This document shows, in pieces, positions 43,962 through 58,244 of a stretch of 64,000 nucleotides of DNA (its first letter is position 1; the number at the start of each line of letters is the position of its first letter). The notes beneath the pieces are model-generated. The model saw only the letters and a list, made by a program, of their open reading frames with translations. It made no database searches and was not told where the DNA came from. The DNA is from Panaeolus papilionaceus (Eukaryota > Basidiomycota > Agaricomycetes > Agaricales): NCBI GenBank assembly GCA_015501605.1, contig JADNRZ010000013.1, positions 62,001 to 126,000 of the forward strand, in the 5' to 3' direction. Position numbers and translations under genes: made by a program.

Positions 43962-46900
43962 ATGACAGAGAGAAAACATTTACCAAGATTAAGTATTGCG
44001 CCAAACTTGGCTATGCAACAGCCAATGGGTGGTCCAGCAATGTACTCTCCAGCTTTACCAACAAGTTTACAGCAAAGCTTTCATCCTTCTTTTCATACAA
44101 ATTTAAATCCTTTACAGACACCTATGCAGTCTTTCTTTACTCAACCTCAAGCTCCTAGTAGACCCCAACATGGTCAAGGTCATCGTCCTAATCAAGCCAG
44201 TGTTCAACTAGCAGCTGCAGGAATCCTTCCTCCTTTTATGCCTATTCAAACTCCCCTAGCGACTCATTTTCCTCATCCTTCTTTAATTCTACCTCAGCAA
44301 GGTCCTACAACATCACACCCCTATCCAAACAGAAACAGGCGTCAACCAAGCATAGGTGGTCCACCAAAAGCAGTTCTAGGTGGTCCTCAACGAAAAGTCA
44401 GCCCCTTGCCACCCCCGGCCACTGCTACCGGTACAGGTACAACATCTTCAGCAACAGGAGCTACCTCAACTACAACTCCAAATGCACCCCCAGTAAAACA
44501 AAAGAAGGTTATCATCAACCTCCCAAAAGAAACTGTTGTGACTGTCACTGTTCCGGAAGACGGCGACAACACCAAAGACGGAGAGGAACCACCATCACAG
44601 GGGGTCACTACGCGCCCAGAATGGGCCAGAGTCCCTTTACGCCCCGAACAAGTACCAGTTCATAAAGAAGTTCCACCAGTAGAAATATCTTCTGCAGAAC
44701 TCTTTCCTTCAGACGCGTACAGACTTGGTCTACCTCCTTTGGTTGATGTCTACCTTCCCGGAAAGGTATCCCTTTATTTTCCTCAGCATCGTGCTTTTCA
44801 TAACACACTAATTTCTTAATTTCCCCAGGCGTCATGGGAAACAATCAAGCGAAAAGGCATTGAAGAAAAACTCGAGAAATTAGGCGTAGAGCCAGGAGCA
44901 CAAAGTTCAATTCCTCACATCCACGCTCCCCATGCTAGAGCTGCCTCGGTAAGTCATATTTTCTTTCCATTCTACACGTGTACCATTTTCTTTGTAAATA
45001 CTAACCCGGCAACGCTAGATATCATCGCCAGCCGACCCTGCTCTCCTCCTCTTCAAGCTCAACAAGTTGCATCAATCCCAAGAGGCGTCCCTCCCCGGTT
45101 CACTCTCAGTCTCTCCGCAGCCACCATTCGCCGGTGTCCCTGCTGCTCTTGGCGGTCTCTCACCTTCACCAAGACCCCCGCGTTTCATGCCAGGCGCTCT
45201 TGGTCGACATGGACATGCTCTATCATTAGCTCAAGTCCCATCCTACCAGTCCTCACTCTTCTCGTCACCCGGACCCATCAACCCCTATGGCTCCAATCTT
45301 GCTCTGGGAACCGAGAGCGTCGCAGAAAGCAGCGATAACATCTCCGAACAAGGTCAGAACGAAATTTGGGCACCCCACGCGCAAGCACCCATTGGTAGCG
45401 CTTCCTTCAATGTCGCGCCTCCTATTTCAGCCATTGGGGGTAACAAGTCACATGTCGACTTTATTCGTGGATTTGGATTAGATGTTCCTCTGGAGAGCGA
45501 AGAGGAAGGTGAAGATGCTGATGGCAAACCAGAAGGAGACGAAGAAGAGGAAGAGGGTGACAAGACTCAGGACATGGAGCTTGACGATGATTTCAGGCGC
45601 GCTTCGCATGTATCTGCCACAGACGCAGATGCCACGGATGCTGACATCGAACATGACAATGACTTCGAGGACACTATTTCCATTGGCGAAGTGACTACTG
45701 CTCCTCATTCACGGCTACACTCTCGCCACGTCTCCAGGCTCTCTGCTGCTTTGTCATTGAGATCACTTGGTGGACGCGGACTTTCGGAAACGACTACTAA
45801 CGTGGTTGCTGAAAACGATGTCGAGGACGCTGTTGCAGAGTGGACAGGATCAGAGGATGTAGGTGTTGCTTCGGATGATGAGGTCCGCTGCATTTTTTCC
45901 TTCTTTGTATAAACCTATCTAATGCAAATTACAGAGCGTGGGTGAATGGTCCAACCCCTCCGACGAAGAACGAGCACGTCAACAGCGACTCGAGAGGCGT
46001 ATCCGCCAGAAGCACCGTGCTGCGCAGCACTCAGCATCGTCGCTTTCGAAACTCCAACACAGCAATGGCTCTCAAAGCCCATACACGCTCGACCAACCCC
46101 GCAGGCTTCCCGACTTCCCTCCTCCGCCTCGTACGAATCCTCTGTTCAACGGCGAGCCAACACTAGCCATAGACGACGATGATATCATCTCTAACCCCAG
46201 TGAAGAAGGCATGATTATGGCACAGCGTGCCGAGTTCATTGGAGTGCACACAGAGGAGTACTACTCTAACCCTTACTCAGAATCGAACCAACACGGCCAC
46301 ACGCACACCACCCAAGGTAGCTCACATACCTTTGGTCATGCCCAGGGTAGCTCGAATACTTTTGGGCCTCCAAGCAGCAGTTTCAGTCTTGGAGGCGGAG
46401 TAGCGCCGCACTCGCGCGCTACATCCGCTCAGTACTCGATGCATGACCCTGCAATGGCTCATTCAAGGACAGGAAGTGAGAACATGGGATACCCGTCGAT
46501 GCCACAGCCCCAACCCGCTGCAGCCACGTCGCCCCCACAGGGCCCAACAACGGGTCGCCGGGATTCTCTGAATCCATTTGCCAAACCCTTTGTTTTTGGC
46601 GCGCCTCGTGCTGCGCCGAGCTCGACCTCGGGTTCAGGGTCATGGCAGCCCTTTGCAGGACAGCATCACTTGGGGTTGGCTTCACCACCAACAAGCAGTG
46701 CAAGCGCCTCGTTCCCCTCTTTCACGCACAACCGCGTGTCGTCTCTCGCCAAACCGCTTAATGTTGCAGCGCCAGAATTCAAACCCGGAAGCGGCTTTGC
46801 TGGCCTCGGAAGCGCAAACTCATTGTCCTCGTCCAATAACAACAGCGACACCGTACCCGCATCATCATCGGGAGGATTCAGCTTCCAACTCGCAGGTGCA

Positions 46901-49900
46901 CCACAGATGCCTGCCCCTCCACCCGATTTGTCCCGTTTCTCGTTCCCTCATCCTGCTTATAATGAGGACGGCTTGCATGCTCATTCAATTTTGCCCCCTA
47001 TTCCTGCTGTGCCCAGTGCGGAGAGTACGCCCTTCAAGACTCAAGGAAGGGAGAAGAGGCAGAGAGTTGCCAGTCCTTCGTATGGACAGGATGATTCCGA
47101 GGTCGAGTTTGACGGATCGGAAGTTGATCAAGACGAACAGGAGCGTGCGCAAAGACCTCATCAGCACTCTGTGGAGGAAGAAGAAGTTATTGAGGAAGGA
47201 GACAGTATGGCCTCGTTTAGGTTCCCGCCTATGAAACTCGACGGCTCGCCTCAGTCAATTCGGAGATCGGCTTCAAATAACAATATGGGAGCAAGTGCGA
47301 AGCCCAAACTCAATCCTTCTGCCCAGCCTTTCACTTTTGCTGGATTTGCAGCTGTGGCTAATAACATGCCCTGGATGCCCAAGGACGGCACTCAGCAGCC
47401 CGAAGAGTCCATCCGTGATGAAAGTGAAGTTGGAGAAGACGATGGTGATGTGGAGGACGCCGAGGCATATGATGACGAGGACAAGGAGAATGACGCGAGT
47501 CGCGTGTCGATGCCAGTACCTGTTCCATACAGGCATCAGCAAAACGAAGAGGAAGAGACCAACGACAACTCCACCGCCAAACCAGATGCAAGCCTCACGC
47601 AGGATCAACCCGCCGCTGAAAACAAGTCTGCGAACAACAACACCCTTCCTACCACCAACAAAAAGCGGGCGCCCATTCCTCTCGATTTCAAGCACCCCAT
47701 CTCGACCAACACCGTCCCCGCAGGCCTCTTCAAGGCCCTCGCCAACCCACACAGTGCCAGCGGATCAGGCACAATGCCACACAGCGACTCGCAATATGCG
47801 AACCTCAGCCACAATGCCACAGAATCTCGCACCCGCCGTGGCGTGCGCTCTCGTCTCAGCTCGCGCGAGATTTTCGAGCACATGCACAGGCCGTCCATGG
47901 ATGATGTTACGATACCCATGATTGCGAAAAAGCACCCTACGTCGCATCCCTATGCATCGCAGCAACACAGCGGGTACAACAGCCCCATGTATCACGGTGG
48001 TCAGCAACGAGTTGTCACCGATCCCGGCAGTCCTGCATTCCCTGCTAGTGTGGATGATGTCTTTGGTGGTGTGCATCATAACAGGAGACGTTCGTCGCTC
48101 CCTGATGCGCTTGTGGACCCTGATTCGCTGCCTTCCAACTCCAACTCCAACTCGCGCGGTCCTGCATCGAGTGTTCATGCTCCGCAATTCGAGCTCCACC
48201 ACTTCGAAAGCGTTGTTGAGGGCTTGTTAGATGAGAAGTTGTCGATGTTGAAGAGGGAGTTGGTGAGGAGGGAGCAGAACAGTGAGAACAGGATGCTTGC
48301 TAGTCAGGAGAAGGCCGTTGGAGAGATGGTCGACTTATTCCGCACAAGATTGGTTGACATCACGAACAGGAACTTGGAGGAGCATGTTGCTAGCAAGACT
48401 GCTGGAGGAGCGGGAGAGGTGGACGTGCAAATGGTCAAGTTGGTGGTAGAGGAGAGTCATAGGGAAGTTATCAGGGCATTCCAGAAAGAGGCTCAGCAGA
48501 TTGCTCAACAAATCGCGACGTCTTCGTCATCTGTTGCTGCCGCTGCCGCTGCTGCAAGCGCATCAAATGGAGTCACAGCAGACATCATCCCTCTTATCGA
48601 ATCTGTCGGTGGACGCACGATCAATGCCGTCGTCGAGGCCATCTCAGAGCTCTCTGCTCGTCAAGAAGCAGTCGCCAGCAATGCTCCTGCTCGCGAGCGC
48701 GACATGATCGTCGACAAGCTAATGGGCATCCTTACACCCATGCTCCACTCCCTCCGCACCGAACCCGTTGACTACGAGTTCCTTACACGCGAGCTCACGC
48801 AAGCCGTCAAACCCCACATTTCCCAGCTTATCGACCTCGCGTCCGACAAGCGCGAAACGGCGAGTCTCATTGTCGACCAAATCCTGCCTCTTATGCCCGA
48901 TCCCAGGAACTTTACCTTCGACACTGATGCGGTGACGCATAAGCTGATCGCGGAAGTCAGAAGGGCTATTGCACCTATCGATGCCTTTGAGATCAAGGAG
49001 CAGGTTGCTGATCTTGTCGTCGAGAGACTGGATTCGAGGTTGGCTGTTCGCGACAAGGCGTTCAACGTGGATGTTGTCACTTCACGTGTTACAGAGAGCG
49101 TTGAAGGCCTGTTGAAGTCCCTCTACGAGATGCCTGCTGCGCTGAACACTGTCTTCGCTGCTCAGAAGGAAGTCGAGAAGGCTCAAAGCAGATTCACAGC
49201 TACCCAGGCCGAGTTAAAGGATGCTGTCCTCGTCGAACTACCTAACAAATTCACCAGCCAGCTTGAGGATCTCAAAGCTACTCAGGAACACATCTTGCAG
49301 AAGTTCGATCAACCTCAAGCTGTCTCCGCTCCCGAGCCGGACAGCAATGTGCTCGTTATCAAGGAAGTCGTCGAGAAGCTTGCGGTGGAACAACACAAAT
49401 TGGCTCAGCAATCCGACGAAACTGTTTCTCACAACAAGGCCGTAATGGACAAGCTCGCCGCTCTTCCCGACTCGTTCAAGGACGTCGCAACTTCTCTTCA
49501 AGCTGCACTCACGGAGCTCATCACCTCGCGAGACGCCACCAAACGCGAACTCGAGGAGTTACGCAAGACCAACACGGAGAACCAAGTGCAGGTTGCGAAG
49601 GCTCGGGGTGCGCATGGTCAAGTCCGTGTGGAGAAGGACGTGCTAGCCGAGAAGCTCGGTATTGTGGAGGGTGATCGTGATCGGTTGCGCGCACAGGTCA
49701 AGGACCTCGAGAAAACAACTTCGGACAAGGTTAAAGTTATAAGTGCATTGGAAGTCAAGTACGCAACCCTAGAAGCCGCTCTCTCAAAGGCACTTGAACG
49801 CCTCCAGGACTCTGATGTAGCTGCTACGCAAGACAAGGAGAGGATCGCCGATTTGGAGAAGGCTAACAGGGAGCTGCTCGAAGAGAAGCATGGGTTGAAC

Positions 49901-51066
49901 GTCAGGGTAAGTCTTTTTGAATATTGCATTCTTTGGCTTTAGCTTCGCATTTACTAATTGCACTTGTGATTAATAGGTTGAGTCATTTGAGGCAGAAGTT
50001 AAATTCGCATTCCGCGAACGTGACAGCGCACTAAAGGCTCATGAATCACTTCAGAAGCAACAGCAGGAACTCATTTCCCAGCAAGGTAAATGGGAGATGC
50101 TCGACGCCGCCACGGAGAAAATCAACATGGTGTTCAACCTTCTTGAGAATGCCGACAGCGAAGAGCAGAAGGAGCTTCGCCTGCATCAGGATCGCAGCAT
50201 GGCTCTGGAGAACGAGAATCTGGCGCTGCAGAAACGTCTCAAGGAACTGGAAGCTAAAGTGGCTAACAGTGATAGGGCCGCAGCGACAGCCAGGCAAAGC
50301 TTGACACAAGCTCAGCAACGTTCCTCCGATTGGGAACATCGGGCGAAGGAGTATGAAGGACAGGTCGAGATGATTCAGACCCGATTAGAACAGGCCGAAC
50401 AAACTCAGCATCAACTCCAAGCCGATTACAACACCCTTAAGGAAGAGCAAGAGGCTGATAGTCGTCTCGCAAAGGTAATTTTGACTTCTGCACCGTTTTT
50501 TCATTATGACTCTAACGTTATCATCTTACCACTTGCAGGATCACAAGGAGAGGCTTCAATCTCAGATCAGTGCGCTAGAGTCTAAATGCAGCGTTCTGCA
50601 GAGTGAGCTCGAAAAGGCTAACGCTTCTCGACACACGACGCCGCCGACATCAACACCTTACAGAGCTCATACCAACGGAGCTGCCACTCATCCTCCGCCT
50701 AGACCTGACTCCAGAGCTAGCACAATCCACGATGGCCGTGGGGGTGACTTTAATCGACGTGTATCCTCGTCTCGGAATGCACTTTCATCATCGCAAAATT
50801 CCCAGTCCTCTCAATCAGTCTGGGATTCGATGCACGCACCAGCCGCATCTAGCACCAATGGGTATACCAGCACCGCGAGCAAATACGCCTCTCCAGCTCC
50901 ACTCGCAGCTACCGGGCGTTACAGCAACTATACGCCTTCTACACCTAAAGCACGCCTCTCAACGCCGCTTTACAACAATTCGTATCGTGCTACTCGCGGC
51001 CCTTCACCTACTCCGAGCGTCGTTTCAGCAGTACCGACGCAAGGAGATGACGGCTGGTGGTCATAA
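43962..51066 (+). CDS. UPA2: Upa2 homologue: multi-PAM2 scaffold of endosomal mRNA transport, 2261 aa
   Basis: Exons 43962-44765, 44829-44948, 45019-45882, 45935-49906, 49977-50474 and 50539-51066, all in phase. The N-terminal half is Pro/Ser/Gln-rich, with an acidic stretch near residues 470-510. Three PAM2-type PABP-binding motifs fit L-N-x-x-A-x-x-F: LNPFAKPFVFG (from 808), LNVAAPEFKPG (from 871) and LNPSAQPFTFAG (from 1055). A long coiled coil runs from about residue 1350 to 2090. The protein ends DDGWWS. Multiple PAM2 motifs, a long coiled coil and a terminal GWW are the reported layout of Ustilago maydis Upa2 (about 2100 aa), which links poly(A)-binding protein and mRNA to moving endosomes. 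Four PAM2 motifs are reported there; I found three. No enzymatic domain is visible. Confidence 0.78.
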
Positions 51067-51716
51067 ACCGGTTTTCTCTCCCGTTTTTTCGATTCTCTTC
51101 TTTCTTCGTCTATATTCGCTATTTCAAATTCCTATGTGTTATATTTGTCACATCCATTATTATACCTAATCTTCGCAACAGGCTTTCTACCTCTTGCATA
51201 TTTTCATGATACTATATATTCTTGTGTATCTGCTCTCGTTCATTTCCACGCTCGCTTTATTCATCTAGCTATTACTTGCTATCTCATTTATCTGGCTCAT
51301 TTCATTGGATTTTTAGGTATCTTCATTTACAGGCCTCGTTTCGTATCATTTAATGCTTTTCTATTCCCTGATATTTTTCTTGTTTCATCATACACACTTG
51401 ATTGTTATGCAAAACCTTCTGGGGAAAATGTATATATACCCACATTTATCATCGAATCCGTACTGTTTGTACACTTTGGGGAATAGATTGCAAATTAGCG
51501 ATATGCTTGGGGATGTACATTGAGATCGATAGCCAATATAGAGAAGAGAGAAAAAAAATCGCGTGAGGGGGTTCGATGAACAGATATAATGTTTGTCTAT
51601 TGATTAGAGTCCATTTATTGGGGCATCTGGTGCCTTTGGGGGGAATATCCATTGTTGCACGGCCGCGCTAGCTTCCTGTGGGTCTTTTGGCACCCTATTT
51701 AATCAAGCTGAGCAAG
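51067..51716. other. 3' flanks of convergent UPA2 and KES1
   Basis: T-rich sequence with no supported gene, likely the UPA2 3' untranslated region. Confidence 0.5.
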
Positions 51717-53473
51717 CTATCTCTTGTAAAGCCAATAAACAACGTACTTAAGCTTGGGTAACCATTGTCCGTTCACCTTCTCAAAAAACTTTGGAACGTG
51801 GACCTGACCACTTTCCTCGAGCTTTCTTCGTTGCTCTCGCTGAGCGTCCTCCACCGCGGTCTTTGCCACAGTCGCCGCTTCCATATCCTTTGCAACGATG
51901 GCGTCCGTTAGCTTATGCCACAATCTAACAATAATCTTAGTCACTCTGATGTGAAAGCAACGGGAAGTTTGAACAGCCTACCTCCGTGACTCATTTGCCT
52001 CCTGCTCGCTCTCTGGAGGTACCCACTTGGGGCAAACGTTCTGGCCATCCTTGACTGCGTCAAACAGCACACGCCTCTGATTTGTCTGAAAGCGAAGGTG
52101 TCAAGAGATAATTCCGGTCAAACGCACAACCTCGTACATTGTTGTTCTTGAAGTCCATGATATGGCTCCATCTCCCCGATACTTCACCGATTTCAGTTGT
52201 ACCTTTCCTAACCCTGCCCGCCAATGCGTTATATGTTCCAGAAAAGAAGCCCTACGGTGCGAAACATAATTAAGGACCATGTGAAATTTAAAAATAAACC
52301 AACGAACCTTGGTTTTGAATTCGAGATCACAGTACAACCCGTGTTTCTCGTTCTTTGCTATGCACGTGTCCCCCAGTTCAAGGACCATTTTCCCAAACAA
52401 GATCCCCCGAGCATACATATTGGGCATTGTGATAACATACTCTATTGGCCAAGGTCAGTTAAGAATGCGGGGGACATGTGGGACGGGTAATAACCTACCC
52501 CCGTCTTCTGGCTTTCCAAGGAGTGTCACTCGGTTTTCGCCCTCCATCGTCGTGGACACACTATTCCCAAGGAATTTGGATTTCGGTCGGAGCTCGCCAA
52601 TGATGCTGACATGGTTGGCCGGCGAGATGTAGAAGAAAGCGGAAATAGGAGGATGATGAGATACTAGAGCAGGCAGCGCCTCGTTGAGATAAGACCCAGA
52701 ACGGTAAACAATCCAATGCGCATACCCTGCTCAGCAATATAGAAACCCTGCGTGCCGTTGGCGTAATCATATCTGCATCTAAAGAATTCTCCAAGCACAG
52801 GATTATAACTTCGGCAGGCAGACGTGTACGCGTCAACGTCGATGACTCAGAAATGTAATAGTGCATGCTGGTAGACTCACGGTTTCTTGACCCCTTTCGG
52901 TTTGATATGCCATCCTGCTAGGTAGTATTGTAGGACCCGAATGAATCTCTCCTCTGGATCATCGAATCCTTCAGCTCTGCGATAGAAACAATCAATGCAC
53001 GTCGAATGGAAAACGAATGCATGAGTGACAAACCCAAAGATGAGGTCGGGGTGAGACATGAAATCGGTGATTCTCTCTAGCATGCTTCGAGGCTCTAGGA
53101 CGAATGTTGGAAAGGTTACTTTGGAAAGATCCATGCCGACTCTTTGAAGATCCGGACATTATGATAGACAGGCGATATGAGAGCGTCGAAGGAGAAGCAG
53201 ACAGCAAGTATGATTAGACTGGGTGCATTGGACGATGAGACGCTCCTCATACCGCAACTGTGAGATCAATGAGGCAATGATTGAGCCTTCATTTTCATCT
53301 CTAAGAGTTATTATTTAAGAATCTATAAAGATTTGTTGTAGAATGGAAACGCACAGGATGGAGGTATCATCTGGTTCTGTGTCTGAAGGCGCCTTGTCCT
53401 CTCCCTCCACTGAACCTCGAGGCTTTACAACCCGATTGAAAGTTTGACCTGCTGAACTGAAAAGGTTTAGCAT
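51717..53473 (-). CDS. KES1: Oxysterol-binding protein homologue Kes1/Osh4, 392 aa
   Basis: Ten minus-strand exons: 53355-53473, 53253-53300, 53034-53141, 52881-52976, 52726-52808, 52499-52663, 52308-52441, 52138-52251, 51982-52085 and 51717-51924. The family signature EQVSHHPP (residues 150-157) spans the fifth intron. Other blocks are GMDLSKVTFPTFVLEPRSML, YYLAGWHIKPKGVKKPYNPV, LGEFFRCRYDY, VSIIGELRPKSKFLGNS, GDTCIAKNEKHGLYCDLEFK, GRWSHIMDFKN and SRRLWHKLTDAI. There is no PH or ankyrin domain, as in the short Osh4/Kes1 class. These proteins exchange sterol and PI4P between ER and Golgi membranes. The last residues (KYVVYWLYKR) could be read-through of an unrecognised intron. Confidence 0.9.
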
Positions 53474-53673
53474 GATGATAAGGTTTTTAGGCAATCAACG
53501 AGGTTAGTAGTGAACTCTAGACTCTAGATGTAGGAGCCAGGAGGAGATGATGATGGGAGGAGGAGAAGCAGTTCGCCTAGGACAGAGATCAAGCCAATCC
53601 TTTGATGTCATCACCTCCCGTGATCTATACTTGTATACAAAAGTAATAACAACACAATATGACTACCAGTAAA

Positions 53674-56034
<2,361 letters not shown>

Positions 56035-58244
56035 GATTAATCAGACTATTTAAACGTCGTTGATCTGTTGACGTCAGTAGTCTGAAACAGAGATAGATTT
56101 ATGCACGAGGTAATACTGTGTGGTAAACACAGAACGAGGTTTAGAGCTTAATCACGACCTTGGAGAAAAAAATCTGTATTTCCTTTTTAGGTATGCATTT
56201 CGGCATCATGCATTCTTCGTCTAAAAATATCGCAGCGCTACAATGGCTGATTACAATTGATGAACATTATAATTTGATGTTGTAGATAATTGGCGTAAAC
56301 TATCTGAGGATATTCATAAAACCCTTTGGTAGGATTATCACAATATGTTAAAACGTGATTGTCACAGCTGGGGGGAATGGGACTTCTGGGCCAGGTATGT
56401 CCAAACAATATTGAGTCATAGGATTGAAAGTAGTAATTCATCTTCCTAGACGGAGGGAACGATATGTGGATTAACGGACCAAATGTATGGTCTTGAGGGT
56501 TATCCATTGTTTAACTCCTTCCCAGAAATCTGGTGAAAGTCTGCATGTCGACGGGCAGTTCTTAAGTACGAAGCAGAATCTCCTTCGGGAATGACATTCA
56601 AGGAAAACGTCATTAATCGTTCCTCAAGGATATGTATTCATATGTGTCGTGAGCTCATCCTAGATGAAGAAGGTCGTCGATGTCGATTCAGCGGACACGA
56701 TTGTTTAATTATTCCATCGATCGAGAGTCGATACAGTTACCCCTACGTATCGTATCGAGGTCGGGGGAACGATGGATGGGTGGGTTATTCCGATGCAATC
56801 TGCGCATCTCACGCCGAAGAACAAAGGAACGTAAATGTACACTTAACGTACAAATTGAGGATTGAGCTATCGAATCGAGAGACGCGGGCACAGTCGATCG
56901 ATATGAGGTTGGTACGTCATGTCGTAGGTTGGGGGCAGGAGACCGAGGGGTCAGCTGAACGGAAAGGTGGGGTAATCTAATTCAATGTGAGTGAGTTTAA
57001 TGATGTATGCGGGGTTGCGGTCCATGTTTCTCATACGTGATTTAACGGAGATTTGGACTTTCAAGTGCTCGATTAAAGACAAAAATAATCCATATGCAAA
57101 TCGTACCGTTCCGGACACATGGAAATGGGCCGTTTACAACGCGATAAGACTATTGTGAATATGTATCGAGCATTGAACGCCGCATTATACCTTCGTCATA
57201 GCTAAGACAATTTCCCCGGGGAGGTCGATCGAGCAAGAGGTGTTCATCCCCCACACCCCTGCTCAGGATCGCAATGACGACACGACGAGCTTTTCACAAG
57301 AACCGGATAATGTGCTCTTCAAAGATCACTAACATATGTACGTAGTTTAACTACAGGTGTCAGTAGATGTCGACGGCCAGGCAGCCAGTCCCCCCTCTGT
57401 GTTATCACAATTGCAGAAATAGCCATTAGACATCCAAAAGAGAAAGAAAATCTACCGAGAGCAACACGTAGTTCGGCAAAGGATCCGTATCATATGCAGA
57501 CATCACTTGGCCTGGCGACTCGTATGTAGTATTATGATGACCACTCGTTACAGGGAGGTAAATATAACCTCCATCCCAAGAGTACATACAGTTTCTTATC
57601 ATTTTATCCGCAGGTTGACAGTAAGACACAGCCTGCTTGGTTGATTATGCCCGAAGTGTGAGTTGCTGACTGAACAGCTGGTACCATGTCCCAGGTCACC
57701 AAGAGTAAAAGGGCAACGATGACCGCCCCCAATCGCCGGTGACGTAAAAGCGCTAAGCAAAGCAAAGCACTGCTGGAGCTGAGTATGGCCATGCCCAGAC
57801 ATTATATAGACGTTGGCAAGCGTATACTGAGGAGTGAAGAGGTTGTGTAGAGACCAAGCAGAGCAGATAATTCCCATAGTTCTGGTAAATTGATATTACA
57901 TAAGCCATGGTAGCAACAGTAGCGTTCAGCCATAATCCTGGTTCATCATCATCGTCGTCCACGACTTTGAGCAATTTAGCGCGAGTTCGGTTCTTCGACC
58001 TCCACCACCATCGTCTACATTCATTTTTAAAACTTTTTTAAAACAATTTCGACGGGAATTCTGGGCCGTCGACTGAAATCGCAGGTAAGATCAAAAACAC
58101 AGCAATAATCTTGGTAATGGACGTACTAACGCCAAGGACACACTGTTTTGTCTCCTCCAATCTGTCTTTGATTCCAACTCTTTATTATTACCACCCACCT
58201 TTGAAAACCGCACCACTCTTTACAGGCGGTTTCTCATTCTCTTA
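56035..58244. other. 2.2-kb region without a recognised gene
   Basis: Upstream regions of the divergent DBP3 and ADAM genes. Small frames (such as 56591-56980 plus and 57599-57877 minus) have no recognisable features. Confidence 0.5.

Noticed and set aside
47295..47921. 208-codon plus-strand frame within UPA2
   Set aside because: Alternative-frame shadow of the 1324-codon UPA2 exon.
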